Assembly (NCBI RefSeq): GCF_001428525.1
Contig: NZ_LMHW01000002.1
Location: 1-64,000, forward strand
Source: Flavobacterium sp. Root186
Lineage (GTDB): Bacteria; Bacteroidota; Bacteroidia; Flavobacteriales; Flavobacteriaceae
Reading direction: 5' to 3'
Length of the DNA: 64,000 bases
The notes below the pieces were generated by a model. It saw only the letters and a list, made by a program, of their open reading frames with translations. It was not told the origin of the DNA and did not search any database. Both the position numbers and the translations under genes were made by a program. Below, piece by piece: positions 46,420 to 55,463 of this stretch (its first letter is position 1; each line of letters opens with the position of its first letter).

Positions 46420-46647
46420 ATGAGCAAGACAAAATTAATCATCAATAAAAACGGATCGATCAAAATAGAAGGTGATTTTGAAATCATGGATCCGGAAGGA
46501 GTACTTTACGGTTTACAAGGAAGATCTGCACTTGGGCTTTGCCGTTGTGGATTATCTAATAACAAACCATTTTGCGATGGTGGACACAGAAACAATTTCG
46601 AACATGATTCTGTTGCATTTGATTTACCGCCAATGAAAACGAACTAA
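46420..46647 (+). CDS. CDGSH iron-sulfur protein
   Basis: 75 residues. The CDGSH 2Fe-2S site is C41-x-C43-x8-C52-D-G-G-H56; the usual Ser/Ala/Thr before His is Gly here. No membrane anchor. Small soluble electron-transfer or Fe-S-handling protein; exact role unknown. Single gene with a downstream terminator. Confidence 0.88.
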   Translation: MSKTKLIINKNGSIKIEGDFEIMDPEGVLYGLQGRSALGLCRCGLSNNKPFCDGGHRNNFEHDSVAFDLPPMKTN

Positions 46648-46670
46648 ATCTTTACTTAGTTTTGAATATA

Positions 46671-46703
46671 AAAAAAGCTGCATTTTCTGGATGCAGCTTT
46701 TTG
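46671..46703. terminator. bidirectional terminator (CDGSH / PhzF genes)
   Basis: aaaagctgcat pairs with atgcagctttt around a short loop, with T-runs on both strands, in a convergent gap. Confidence 0.8.
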
Positions 46704-46704
46704 T

Positions 46705-47607
46705 TTATATATAAAGTTCCCCTTTCATCGTAATAATCGAAGAACCGCCTACTAAAATATCTTCTTCACGATTCATAACTTCAATCATTGAAGCCTGTTT
46801 TAATTTGACACCTTGAAGAATTTTATACTCTTTCTCAGATTTAGTGAATTTCTTTTGTGTTAAAAAGCCAATTAACGGGCCAGCAGCTGTTCCCGTTGCC
46901 GGATCTTCAAATATCCCGATTATTGGGTTAAAAAATCTCGTTTCGACTATATGTTCCTGACCTTCATCGGCAATAGTGAAACAATAAAAACCTTCAAAAT
47001 TATATTCTTTTGAGATTTCGATTAAGAGTTGATTATCTGGAACACAGCTGTTAAGTAATTGACTGTTTTTTATGGGAACCATTGTGTGAGCGACTTCTGT
47101 TTTAACTATTGTTGGAACAAAAGCATTCACATCTAAATCTTCAATTTTTAAACCGAGAGCTACCGCAATTCTATAAGTTGGTATTTCTTGTTTGATCACT
47201 GCCGATTTTTGATGCATTTGAACAACAGGATAAAAAGTAACCGGATCAAAACTTACAGTTAACGGAATTGGGGAACGCTTCATAATTACAAAAGGTTCGC
47301 TTTCATTTTGCTCGTCAAAAATGGGCATTCCTTTTAGTAAAGCACCGCAGACTGCACCTAATAGATTATGGCCTGCGCCGTCGATTTCAATTCCGGTTGG
47401 AGTAAACGAACGAACATTTAGTGCTTTCTTTTCTTTAGAATAATACACGAAAGAAGTTTCAGAATAGCCAAATTCTTTAGAAATATCCTGATAGGTTTCT
47501 AGTTTTAGATTTCCATCGGTAAAAACTACAGAAAGCGGATTTCCTTTATAGCTTTCGTTTGAAAACACATCTAAAACATAATATTCTAATGCTGTTCTTC
47601 CTTCCAT
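46705..47607 (-). CDS. PhzF-family isomerase
   Basis: 300 residues. Two-lobed PhzF fold: KGNPLSVV near 21-28, catalytic Glu 50 (FGYSETSFV), and EDPATGTAAGPL in the second lobe. PhzF isomerises dihydrohydroxyanthranilate in phenazine makers, but no other phenazine gene is here, so a different substrate is likely. Confidence 0.87.
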   Translation of the reverse strand: MEGRTALEYYVLDVFSNESYKGNPLSVVFTDGNLKLETYQDISKEFGYSETSFVYYSKEKKALNVRSFTPTGIEIDGAGHNLLGAVCGALLKGMPIFDEQNESEPFVIMKRSPIPLTVSFDPVTFYPVVQMHQKSAVIKQEIPTYRIAVALGLKIEDLDVNAFVPTIVKTEVAHTMVPIKNSQLLNSCVPDNQLLIEISKEYNFEGFYCFTIADEGQEHIVETRFFNPIIGIFEDPATGTAAGPLIGFLTQKKFTKSEKEYKILQGVKLKQASMIEVMNREEDILVGGSSIITMKGELYI

Positions 47608-47770
47608 TCCTTAATTTCTTTTGTTTTTTTGAGGGAATAAAATTACGGTTTATTATTGTAAATAACCTACAGGAAAAATACCCATTTTTATAGTTATTTT
47701 GTTAAAAGAAGTTCGCTTTCTGAATCACAAATTTCAGGTTGAACGGTTGGTAGAATATGCTTTCATTACT

Positions 47771-48328
47771 TTACAACATTCGTTTTCCTTCAGCGCTAAA
47801 TTTTATTGCTTTCTCTAATCTTGCAAGTCTGGTTTTTTCTTGTTTGGCGCTCATAATTACGTGAATTATTACTTTTTTGTATGATGGCGCCTGATTGCTG
47901 AAATATTCCCAAGCTGTTTCATTAGCTTTAAATTGCTTTTCGAATTCAGGGTCGAGAACATACGCTTCATTTTCATGCGAGTAAATTTTAGATCTTTCTT
48001 CCGATCTGTGTTCGAAAGCTTTTATTCCGGCTTCTTTCATCAATCCGGCTTTTGTGAGCACTTCGACTTTTTTAATGTTTATAACACTCCAAATACTCGA
48101 CTTTTTTCTTGGCGTAAATCTAATCGTATAACTTTCCTCGTCAATAGTTCTTCGAATGCCGTCAATCCAGCCAAAACAAAGTGCCTGATCTACAGATTCT
48201 GACCAGGTCATAGATGGTTTTTTGGTGCTCACTTTATAGAAACCAACGACAAGTTCGGTTTCTTTTTGATAATGCTTTTCTAACCATTCTCTAAATTTTT
48301 CCTGGGTTGGGAAGAAGGTTGGGTTCAT
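47771..48328 (-). CDS. YdeI/OmpD-associated family protein
   Basis: 185 residues, matching the YdeI-like family over its length (LEKHYQKETELVVGFYKVSTKKPSMTW in pieces, ALCFGWIDGIRR, FTPRKKSSIWS). The family is linked to bacteriocin or cationic peptide tolerance in some bacteria; not shown here. Cytoplasmic. It starts 5 bp after the lipoprotein gene's stop on the same strand. Confidence 0.82.
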   Translation of the reverse strand: MNPTFFPTQEKFREWLEKHYQKETELVVGFYKVSTKKPSMTWSESVDQALCFGWIDGIRRTIDEESYTIRFTPRKKSSIWSVINIKKVEVLTKAGLMKEAGIKAFEHRSEERSKIYSHENEAYVLDPEFEKQFKANETAWEYFSNQAPSYKKVIIHVIMSAKQEKTRLARLEKAIKFSAEGKRML

Positions 48329-48333
48329 ATTTA

Positions 48334-48843
48334 TTAGTTCTCTTTTAAAGGTGGTGGTGGAGGCGGTAGAAAAGAAGTTAAATCACCAAAATCTATAATT
48401 TGTTTTGTTGATATAAACTTCAGATTTTTTTTAAAATAAGCTAAAGAATCGATGTAGTTATAAAGTTCTTTAGGTGCATTATTTCCATAGATAGAAATTG
48501 ACTTGCTCTTGCCATTTACAATGATATTTATTAAACAGCTATATCCGTCGCATAAATTTTCTTGGTGATATTCAGAGCTAAACTTGTTAAAGTCTAATTT
48601 TTTGAAATATTTGTTTAATTTTATTTTTTCTTCACTTTGAATTATAGCGTAAAAATTTCCTTGAGGTTCTGGAAATCTTTTTTGAAAAAATACAGTGTCA
48701 CTTTTGGTAAACTTAATAGAAATGGAATGACGCAATCCACTTTCAGATAAAACCAAACTGTCAAATGGAAATTCTGTTGTTTCTTCTTTTTTGCAGCCGA
48801 AGAAAAGACATCCGATTGTAATTAATAAAACTGTTTTCTTCAT
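48334..48843 (-). CDS. unknown lipoprotein with Pro-rich C-terminus
   Basis: 169 residues. Signal peptide with lipobox LFFGC, lipidated Cys 17. No family recognised. It ends in a six-proline run (FLPPPPPPLKEN). It is 3 bp from the membrane protein gene upstream, so it belongs to a four-gene minus-strand run. Confidence 0.7.
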   Translation of the reverse strand: MKKTVLLITIGCLFFGCKKEETTEFPFDSLVLSESGLRHSISIKFTKSDTVFFQKRFPEPQGNFYAIIQSEEKIKLNKYFKKLDFNKFSSEYHQENLCDGYSCLINIIVNGKSKSISIYGNNAPKELYNYIDSLAYFKKNLKFISTKQIIDFGDLTSFLPPPPPPLKEN

Positions 48844-48846
48844 AAT

Positions 48847-49131
48847 TTAAACGAACAAATTAGCGATTGCTCTAACAATCCATAAAAGTATAATAAATAA
48901 CAGAAAAGAGAATTGTACTTTATTGACTTTTTGATTTCCAAATTTTCTAACGAATAATCTATCAATCAATATAACTAGAGAAACAGGAATCAAACCCATT
49001 AAAATATAAATTCCCAATAAACTATCTTCCGCAGAATTTTCTGTTATCAGGATTATGGAATAAATTATTCCTGCTAAAATGGAGAGAATTCCTAAAAGGA
49101 AAAATAGAGTTAGGTTTTTGGGGAAGTTCAT
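48847..49131 (-). CDS. unknown three-helix membrane protein
   Basis: 94 residues; not recognised. Hydrophobic stretches at about 8-30, 38-58 and 72-92. Its ATG overlaps the stop of the upstream gene by 4 bp, evidence of coupling. Confidence 0.65.
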   Translation of the reverse strand: MNFPKNLTLFFLLGILSILAGIIYSIILITENSAEDSLLGIYILMGLIPVSLVILIDRLFVRKFGNQKVNKVQFSFLLFIILLWIVRAIANLFV

Positions 49132-49526
49132 ATAGTTCTGCTGATTATTCTTCTTGCACGAAAGAAAATTACAATTGAAATAATAAAATTAGTAAAAAGA
49201 TAAAACCCAGTTATAGCTTCATGTCTAATTATTTCGAAACAAACGGTTACGACAAGCAATATTGAAAAAAAAATATTAAACCAGCCAATAAGTATTAGCA
49301 GAAAAACTTTTGATTGATTTGATTTCCAAATCTTTAAAAATGAAAACAAAAGAATTAATATACCTAATCCTGAACTAATCCAGCAACTCCATATGTAAAT
49401 AAAAAGTGTTTTAAAGCCACTAAAAAGAACAGGGTTGTCAAAATAATAAATAAAAAACATAACGACTGACCAGATATTGGTAATTAAAAGAGAAAGAAGT
49501 AAACTTTTGTAAATAATGTTTTTCAT
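49128..49526 (-). CDS. unknown four-helix membrane protein
   Basis: 132 residues; not recognised. Four hydrophobic stretches (about 8-27, 38-62, 72-95 and 103-122) and a basic end RARRIISRTI. First gene of a run with the 94-residue membrane protein, the lipoprotein and the YdeI-like gene. Low similarity to its neighbour in pattern only. Confidence 0.65.
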   Translation of the reverse strand: MKNIIYKSLLLSLLITNIWSVVMFFIYYFDNPVLFSGFKTLFIYIWSCWISSGLGILILLFSFLKIWKSNQSKVFLLILIGWFNIFFSILLVVTVCFEIIRHEAITGFYLFTNFIISIVIFFRARRIISRTI

Positions 49527-49699
49527 GGTTTGGTGGTTTTTGGTTAAATATTGAAATTTACACTATTACATTTATCATGCCGAAGGTTTTGTCAATTCAA
49601 TTTTGGTTTTATCGAGTCCTATACAGTTTCTATTCTGAAATTAAATTAACTTTAGTTTTGAAAGATTCTAGAAAACAATATAGTCTTTAAGAAAAGCAG

Positions 49700-49707
49700 T
49701 AAATTTG
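49700..49707 (+). promoter_or_regulatory. candidate -7 element for the 56-residue ORF
   Basis: TAAATTTG matches TAnnTTTG, 43 bp before the ATG at 49751. It supports that the small ORF is expressed. Confidence 0.35.
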
Positions 49708-49750
49708 TATTTGTCGCTTTTTTATTTTGAAAAATTAAATAATCTAAACC

Positions 49751-49921
49751 ATGGCAAAGGGACCCGAAAAAAACACCAAAAACAAAGCTTTGCATACCAA
49801 ATTACTAAATCGGAAAAAGGCTAAACTTCAAGAAGAAAAAAGAGAACGCGCCTTGCGTTTGAAAGAATTAGTTGCAAAAATCAATGAAAAAAAGAGGAAC
49901 GACGAACTTGATGCCAAATAA
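49751..49921 (+). CDS. small highly charged basic protein, unknown
   Basis: 56 residues from ATG 49751 to TAA 49919-49921. Very rich in Lys, Arg and Glu (KLLNRKKAKLQEEKRERALR), with no membrane or Cys features. The composition suits a helical, nucleic-acid- or ribosome-associated protein, but no family is recognised. A longer opposite-strand frame over the same bases is less protein-like. Confidence 0.55.
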   Translation: MAKGPEKNTKNKALHTKLLNRKKAKLQEEKRERALRLKELVAKINEKKRNDELDAK

Positions 49922-49991
49922 ATCAGATTGTATTTCTTTTCTGTTTTAATTTGCTGAAATTTGCAAAAACAAATCTCAAAACAAAACTCAA

Positions 49992-50534
49992 ATGGAGGAA
50001 TTCGGTAGAATAATAGTTTCTGAAACAGCAATGAAAAGTGAAAATCCGCAGGATGTTATTCACTCTAATATTTCGGTAATCAACTTAATGCGTGAAGAAG
50101 GTGTAGACGACGAATTTATTCACGAAGATGCATTGACAAGTTACTATCTCGATTATTACTATTCACAATATACCGAAGGAAATTTTTCGCAGTTTGTCTA
50201 CAATTCAGGCTGGAACAAAGAACTAAACGAATTGATTGAAGAAGGCCTGGCTTTAATTGGTGCCGAAAAACACTTAGAATTATTTCTGGAGCAAAGCAAA
50301 AAAGTGAAACTAATAAGCAATATCAAGCTGGGGAAATTCCTGAAAGCGAAATTAGAAGGCGTAAATCCGGTTCGTGATTCATTAAACAACGACATTTTTT
50401 TTGAATTAGAAGAAAATCTGGCCCAACTAAATGCCAATTTCTTAAAAAACCATCCCGATTTTGAAGTGCTTTCTGTAGACGAAATGTTTGCGGATTTAGA
50501 GGAATTTGTTGGGCATGAAATTAAGAGAGCGTAG
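49992..50534 (+). CDS. DMP19-family (DUF4375) protein
   Basis: 180 residues, acidic and helical. The DALTSYYLDYYYSQYTEGNFSQFVYNSGW region, in pieces, matches the DMP19 family. A Neisseria member is described as a DNA mimic, but many members have no known role. No signal peptide. Single gene, followed by a repeat block. Confidence 0.75.
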   Translation: MEEFGRIIVSETAMKSENPQDVIHSNISVINLMREEGVDDEFIHEDALTSYYLDYYYSQYTEGNFSQFVYNSGWNKELNELIEEGLALIGAEKHLELFLEQSKKVKLISNIKLGKFLKAKLEGVNPVRDSLNNDIFFELEENLAQLNANFLKNHPDFEVLSVDEMFADLEEFVGHEIKRA

Positions 50535-50539
50535 TTTTT

Positions 50540-50735
50540 TCTACCGCAAAGATTCACAAAGGTTTCTCGCAGAGATTCACTAAGTTTTTTTGTTTTAATC
50601 TCGCAAAGTCGCGAAGTCGCAGAGAAAATAAAAACTTTGCGACTTCGCGACTTTGCGAGATTAATTCACACTTCTTTAAATATTCTTTGCGAATCTCTGC
50701 GAAAAATCTCTGCGAAGCTTTGTGAAATAAACTCA
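50540..50735. repeat. cgcaaag-family inverted repeat block
   Basis: Left arm modules ccgcaaagattcacaaagg, ctcgcagagattcac and aatctcgcaaagtcgcgaag (50540-50620) are mirrored by aactttgcgacttcgcgac (about 50632-50650) and tctctgcgaaaaatctctgcgaag (50693-50716). The centre 50597-50663 forms a long near-perfect hairpin. No ORF of merit. Confidence 0.75.
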
Positions 50736-50799
50736 CGTAAACACTTCTTTCTGAATTAATTGATTTAAATTTAGTTCCGTATAAATAATAGCGTTATTT

Positions 50800-51366
50800 A
50801 TGGAAGAACTTACTCATATTAAATCAGTTATCGGAATCATTTTGGGTTTGAGTTTAACACATCTCATAAAAGGATCCGTAATCTTTATTCAGCATCCGGG
50901 GCGTAAGAAAATCTATTTCGTGCATTCGCTTTGGGTATTTTATGTTTTTTTACTGCTTATTCATTTTTGGTGGTGGGAATTTAATCTCAAACTAATCCAC
51001 GAATGGTACTTTGCCGACTATTTTTTCATTATCTGTTATATTTTGATTTACTATTTACTGTCAGCTATTTTATATCCGGACGATTTGGTAGATTATACCG
51101 GATATGAAGATTATTTTTACTCTCGAAAAAAATGGTTCTTTTCGATTTTAGCCATCAGTTTTATAGCTGATATTGTTGACACGGCAATAAAAGGAGGCGA
51201 CTATTTTTTATACAATCAAACCGAATATTATGTCCGCATTATAAGTCATATTATTCTATGTTTTGCAGCAATAAAATTCAACAACAAAATGTTTCACACT
51301 ATTTTAGTATCACTTTTTATTCTCTACGAACTCTCCTACATACTGAGATTGTTTAATGTTGAATAG
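50800..51366 (+). CDS. unknown six-helix membrane protein
   Basis: 188 residues; not recognised. About six membrane helices rich in Trp, Phe and Tyr (LLIHFWWWEFNL). It resembles small hypothetical membrane proteins only by topology. It lies 24 bp before the patatin gene on the same strand and may be co-transcribed with it. Confidence 0.7.
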   Translation: MEELTHIKSVIGIILGLSLTHLIKGSVIFIQHPGRKKIYFVHSLWVFYVFLLLIHFWWWEFNLKLIHEWYFADYFFIICYILIYYLLSAILYPDDLVDYTGYEDYFYSRKKWFFSILAISFIADIVDTAIKGGDYFLYNQTEYYVRIISHIILCFAAIKFNNKMFHTILVSLFILYELSYILRLFNVE

Positions 51367-51390
51367 CGATATTAATTAAAAGAATTTAGC

Positions 51391-52941
51391 ATGAAAATTA
51401 AAAAGCTGCAGCTGATATTGCTGCTTCTGGTTTTTTTGGATAGAGGATTTTCTCAAAATAAAATCAATCTTTTTTCAGAGATCAATTACAATTCGATTCC
51501 TGCCGTTTCTTTATCGGATTATAAATCGGTTCAGGAGAGAGATCAAAAATTTCAAAACCCACATATTGCACTCGGAATCGGGATTTCTGGAGGTGGATCG
51601 CGTGCACAGTTTTTCAGTATGGGTGTTCTTCTCGGACTTGAAGAAATTGACGAAAACTATTTGCAGCGCAATTTTTTAAATGAAATCGATTATTACTCAA
51701 CAGTTTCGGGTGGTTGCTTTTCGGCGGGATATTATTTAACCGTTTTAAAAAACAAACTGCATCATGATAATTGTTCTTTTAATGAATTTTACTTTTCAAA
51801 AGCCGATGCTTTCAAAGATTATGTCGATAAATCGGCCAATATTTTATCACTTTTAAACAACAGCCGAAACGAAAAAGGAGATAAAATACCAATGACACAG
51901 CGTATTGATGCGGATATTTTGCAATATGATGTGACAAATCCTGATAACAAAGATAAATTTGACACTCAAATGCTTTTGTCTGATTTTTTTGTTTCAAAAG
52001 AAAGCAAAAAAGAACCTTCACTTCCAATGTTTGTTGCCAACGGAACCGCTTTTAACAACGGCGAACGTATTCCGTTTATGCCCCACATCATCAAGGGTTT
52101 ATCAATAGATGAATCACTCGCACCAAATAAAGCTGATCTTGTTTTGAATGAAAATAAAATAAACGACGGCTATAATTTTCCGGTTACTTACGGTATTACG
52201 GCAAGTTCTGCTTTTCCGGGCGTTCTTCCAAAGGTGAAATTTGGCATTAAAAATCAGGATAAAATTTTATGTATTATTGACGGCGGCGCTTCAGACAATA
52301 CGGGTTATAAAACTCTGGTAGAACTTCTTCATTCGGATACTACAGTTGATGATAAAAACAAAAAAGCACTTTTTATCGATTGTCTTGGGCAGGGAAAAAA
52401 AGAACCTTACATCAACGACACAAAAATTGGATTGCTTTCTCTTTTCGAAACCGCTTCACTTTATACTGTTCAAACCCGATATATGACTTTTGATAAGGAT
52501 ATAGAAAACACCTTTGAACGCTATAAAATTCCGATAAAAAATTATCAGGTTATTGGTTTTACTACCATTCGAAATCATTTACAAAAAATGCAAAAAGATG
52601 AAAAGTATGAAGAACTCGTAACAGAATTAAAAAATACAAGCGACGATTCTGCTGGTTGGTTTAAATTATATACTGATTTTAAGACAGATATTGTAAACAA
52701 ATTCGGCGAAAGCGCATTCAAAAAAAATAAGGATGGTGAGATAATTGCAGCAACACTTCAAAAAGATAAATTTTCAGAATTTACGGCTGGAGAAATTTTA
52801 TTAATGTATGAATACACCTCGCACATTGAAACAAAACTGAGAATCAGACCCGAAGAAAGAGATATTCTGCTTTTGGCAGGACGATTTGCGGTGTTTTTAA
52901 AAAACAATGAATTAAGAGAATTATTAGTAGAATATAAATAA
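51391..52941 (+). CDS. exported patatin-like phospholipase
   Basis: 516 residues. Signal peptide 1-22 (..RGFSQ). Oxyanion loop GGGSRA (67-72). The nucleophile elbow reads TVSGG (104-108) with Ser 106; the first Gly of GxSxG is Thr, closer to cytosolic-PLA2-like members. The catalytic Asp is D297 (IDGGASDN). The last 120 residues are helical and unassigned. A Ser-Asp dyad lipid hydrolase in the periplasm or outer membrane is inferred. No T9SS tail. Confidence 0.85.
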   Translation: MKIKKLQLILLLLVFLDRGFSQNKINLFSEINYNSIPAVSLSDYKSVQERDQKFQNPHIALGIGISGGGSRAQFFSMGVLLGLEEIDENYLQRNFLNEIDYYSTVSGGCFSAGYYLTVLKNKLHHDNCSFNEFYFSKADAFKDYVDKSANILSLLNNSRNEKGDKIPMTQRIDADILQYDVTNPDNKDKFDTQMLLSDFFVSKESKKEPSLPMFVANGTAFNNGERIPFMPHIIKGLSIDESLAPNKADLVLNENKINDGYNFPVTYGITASSAFPGVLPKVKFGIKNQDKILCIIDGGASDNTGYKTLVELLHSDTTVDDKNKKALFIDCLGQGKKEPYINDTKIGLLSLFETASLYTVQTRYMTFDKDIENTFERYKIPIKNYQVIGFTTIRNHLQKMQKDEKYEELVTELKNTSDDSAGWFKLYTDFKTDIVNKFGESAFKKNKDGEIIAATLQKDKFSEFTAGEILLMYEYTSHIETKLRIRPEERDILLLAGRFAVFLKNNELRELLVEYK

Positions 52942-52996
52942 TTTACCAATTTTATTAAATTTTTGATTTTATTTAAAAAGCTAAGTAAGAATATTT

Positions 52997-53004
52997 TATA
53001 TTTG
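52997..53004 (+). promoter_or_regulatory. candidate -7 element for the lipoprotein gene
   Basis: TATATTTG matches TAnnTTTG, 28 bp before ATG 53033. It suggests the lipoprotein gene can start its own transcript apart from the patatin gene. Confidence 0.45.
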
Positions 53005-53032
53005 ATAGCCCCTAATTTTAAAATCAACACCA

Positions 53033-53929
53033 ATGAAAATTAAAACCTACTTAATTCTCAGTGGCATTTTTCTATTTCTATATTCCTGTGGAAAAAATGA
53101 AAAACAGATCATTGACGAAAACGCCCCATCGTTAGCCGTTCAGTCTGAAAGCCCAAAACCAGCCGAACAGCTTCTTTTTAGAAAAAGTGAAGACATTGTT
53201 CCTTCCGAAGAACTCAATTTGAGTCTGCTCAAAAAAACCGCCGAAAATCTAAACATCAAATATTCAAATATTAAAATTGAAGATGTAAGTTCTATTCGTT
53301 ACAACGGCGAAACTACTTTTTTTGTCATTTGTATTATCAATAAAAACAAGAAAGTAAAATCAAGCGAAGAAGATTTAGGCAATTACTACGAAAGAAAATT
53401 CGTATTTGTTAATAATGAAGACGGAAAAATTCTGGCAGAAGAAACCGATAAAAATCTTGGTTATTACGAAAATGAAGGTTTAAGAGTTGCAAAAACTTAT
53501 ATTTTAAATAATGTATTGCAGCTTAATGACAAAACTCCGGCCATTGCTTTTAGTACAGAAGTATATTCAAATAGCAGAGTTGTAATGTATTCTGAAGAAA
53601 AATTTACCATTGTGACTCTTGATGGAAACAGAATGAGAAAAGTTTTATACGAATATCCAATTCGATCAGCAAACGGAGATTCAAACGGAGGCGGAACCTA
53701 TCAAATAGAAACCTTAGAAACCGGAATAAGCCTTTCTGATTCGCAAACAAAGGGTTTTTATGATTTATTAGTTTCGAAAATCTATACTTATGAAGACGCT
53801 GCCGAAGAAGATTTAGAAAACGATATTCAACAAAAAAGCGATCTAAAAGTCAAAAAAGAATTCCAAAAACTGAAATTTGACGGAAAAACTTATTCTTTTA
53901 AAAAAGACGATAGGAATCGATTTTTGTAA
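53033..53929 (+). CDS. unknown lipoprotein
   Basis: 298 residues. Lipobox LYSC gives lipidated Cys 19. The mature part is acidic and Lys/Glu-rich with no recognised domain; the middle part looks like a beta-rich domain (ETTFFVICIINKNKKVKSS). It is followed 24 bp later by the TPR/T9SS gene. A role with its exported neighbours is inferred only. Confidence 0.7.
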   Translation: MKIKTYLILSGIFLFLYSCGKNEKQIIDENAPSLAVQSESPKPAEQLLFRKSEDIVPSEELNLSLLKKTAENLNIKYSNIKIEDVSSIRYNGETTFFVICIINKNKKVKSSEEDLGNYYERKFVFVNNEDGKILAEETDKNLGYYENEGLRVAKTYILNNVLQLNDKTPAIAFSTEVYSNSRVVMYSEEKFTIVTLDGNRMRKVLYEYPIRSANGDSNGGGTYQIETLETGISLSDSQTKGFYDLLVSKIYTYEDAAEEDLENDIQQKSDLKVKKEFQKLKFDGKTYSFKKDDRNRFL

Positions 53930-53953
53930 TTTCGCATTCAATTGAAACTAAAA

Positions 53954-55363
53954 ATGTCTAAAAAAATCTTTTTTGCTGTACTCATTTGGCCTTTTTTCTT
54001 GCTGGCTCAGGAAAAACAAAAAGAGGCCCCTGATAATGTTACGCGCTATTTTTATGATGATAAAGTAGTTTCGGTCGAAATTTGGTTCGGTGCAGATAAA
54101 AAACAAGACAGTTCTAAAACCTATTATCCGAGCGGAAAGTTAAACGAAGTTTTCTATTTTGATAAAGAAGGACTTAAAGACGGAGATTGTTTTCAGTATA
54201 ATTACCAAGGCGAAAAACTCGTAACCTGGAATTTTGCACACGGAAAAATGACGGGCAGAACAGATCATAAACTTCCGTTTAACAAAGACCGTGAAGAATC
54301 AGTCAAAAAAGCCTTAAAAATGCTCACGGATATTAATGCAAGAACCAATTTTAACCCAACGAGTATTAATGATTTGTATAACCGAGGTGTTTTAGGTATA
54401 AGTCTTGGTAATAATACTTTAGCAATTGAGGATTTAAAAAAGGTTGAATTTGCAATCGATAAAGATCCAAAAAACAAAAATTTAGCACAATCTGATTCTG
54501 CTCAAAAGAAAACCGCAGTCTTTCGAAGTAAGCTTTATGATCGAATGGGAAGTGTCTATGCTTCACTCGAAATGGAAAGCTTTGCGTATAATTATTATTT
54601 TAAAGCGATTAAGAATGCACCAGCCGATTATCGCATATTATATAATTTTGCAACATTGTTGCAAAAACGAAAATCGTACGATTTAGCACGCTACTATTTA
54701 GAGAAAATTATAAAAGAAAAACCTGACCATGCCTACGCATACTGGGCGCTTTCCAGGTTATTGAGTGATGAAGGCGAGTATGAAAAAGCATTTGAAAATA
54801 TCGAAAAAGCCTTTCAATATGAAAAGGTAATTAACGAACGAACTCCAGCTTACGGAGGAAGAGATTTAAGAACAACCCGAGGTTTGCTTTATCATAAACT
54901 GGGAGAATCTAAAAAAGGAATTGCCGATTTGAATGCTGCATTAGAAATGGATAAAAACAATTCGTATGCAATGAAAAACCTCGGAATAATTTATCTCGAC
55001 CAGAAAAAGTATGACGAAGCCTGTAAGTTATTCCAAAAAGCAAAAGAACTTCATTACACTTTGATATACGATGAAAATGATCTGGATTCGCTTTTAGAAA
55101 GTGCATGTAATAAACATCCTTTAGAAAAATCACTTAAAAACAAACCTTTTGTTTTGCCAAATCCGGCGCTGACAACCATTTCAATAGAAAACTTAAACGC
55201 TAAAAATTTTGATTTTGAATTCTTTAATTTCGAATCAAAATCAGTTTTAAAAGGGAAAACCAGCGACGGAAGTATAAATATCATTGGTCTGGATTCTGGA
55301 TTTTATATCTTAAAAGTGACACTTGGAGATTCTATAGAAACTTTTAAAGTGATCAAAGAATAA
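53954..55363 (+). CDS. exported TPR protein with T9SS type A sorting domain
   Basis: 469 residues from ATG 53954; a TTG at 53942 is a weaker start. Signal peptide 1-19 (..FFLLAQ). An MORN-like/toxin-immunity style segment (SKTYYPSGKLNEVFYFDKEG) covers about 35-95. TPR repeats run from about 120 to 380 (NYYFKAIKNAPADYRILYNFA and similar units). The end (NPALTTISIENL..FKVIKE, about 400-469) is a T9SS type A sorting domain. Likely a secreted or surface protein. No enzyme motif. Confidence 0.82.
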   Translation: MSKKIFFAVLIWPFFLLAQEKQKEAPDNVTRYFYDDKVVSVEIWFGADKKQDSSKTYYPSGKLNEVFYFDKEGLKDGDCFQYNYQGEKLVTWNFAHGKMTGRTDHKLPFNKDREESVKKALKMLTDINARTNFNPTSINDLYNRGVLGISLGNNTLAIEDLKKVEFAIDKDPKNKNLAQSDSAQKKTAVFRSKLYDRMGSVYASLEMESFAYNYYFKAIKNAPADYRILYNFATLLQKRKSYDLARYYLEKIIKEKPDHAYAYWALSRLLSDEGEYEKAFENIEKAFQYEKVINERTPAYGGRDLRTTRGLLYHKLGESKKGIADLNAALEMDKNNSYAMKNLGIIYLDQKKYDEACKLFQKAKELHYTLIYDENDLDSLLESACNKHPLEKSLKNKPFVLPNPALTTISIENLNAKNFDFEFFNFESKSVLKGKTSDGSINIIGLDSGFYILKVTLGDSIETFKVIKE

Positions 55364-55374
55364 ATCTATTCTAA

Positions 55375-55450
55375 AACTTCGTTTAAAAACAAAAACGCTC
55401 CGTGCATCTTTGCGCCAACTTCGTGTATCTCTGCGAAATCTGCGAAATAA
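55375..55450. repeat. tctgcgaaat-type intergenic repeat
   Basis: catctttgcgccaac, gtatctctgcgaaatctgcgaaa modules, degenerate relatives of the cgcaaag family. The serS promoter candidate follows it. Confidence 0.45.
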
Positions 55451-55463
55451 CTTTAGACTAAAC

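Noticed and set aside
46705..47607. PhzF gene as a sign of phenazine production
   Set aside because: No other phz gene in the window; PhzF relatives are widespread with other or unknown roles.
49828..50031. 67-residue minus-strand frame over the small basic ORF
   Set aside because: Hydrophobic low-complexity shadow of the plus-strand frames at 49751 and 49992.
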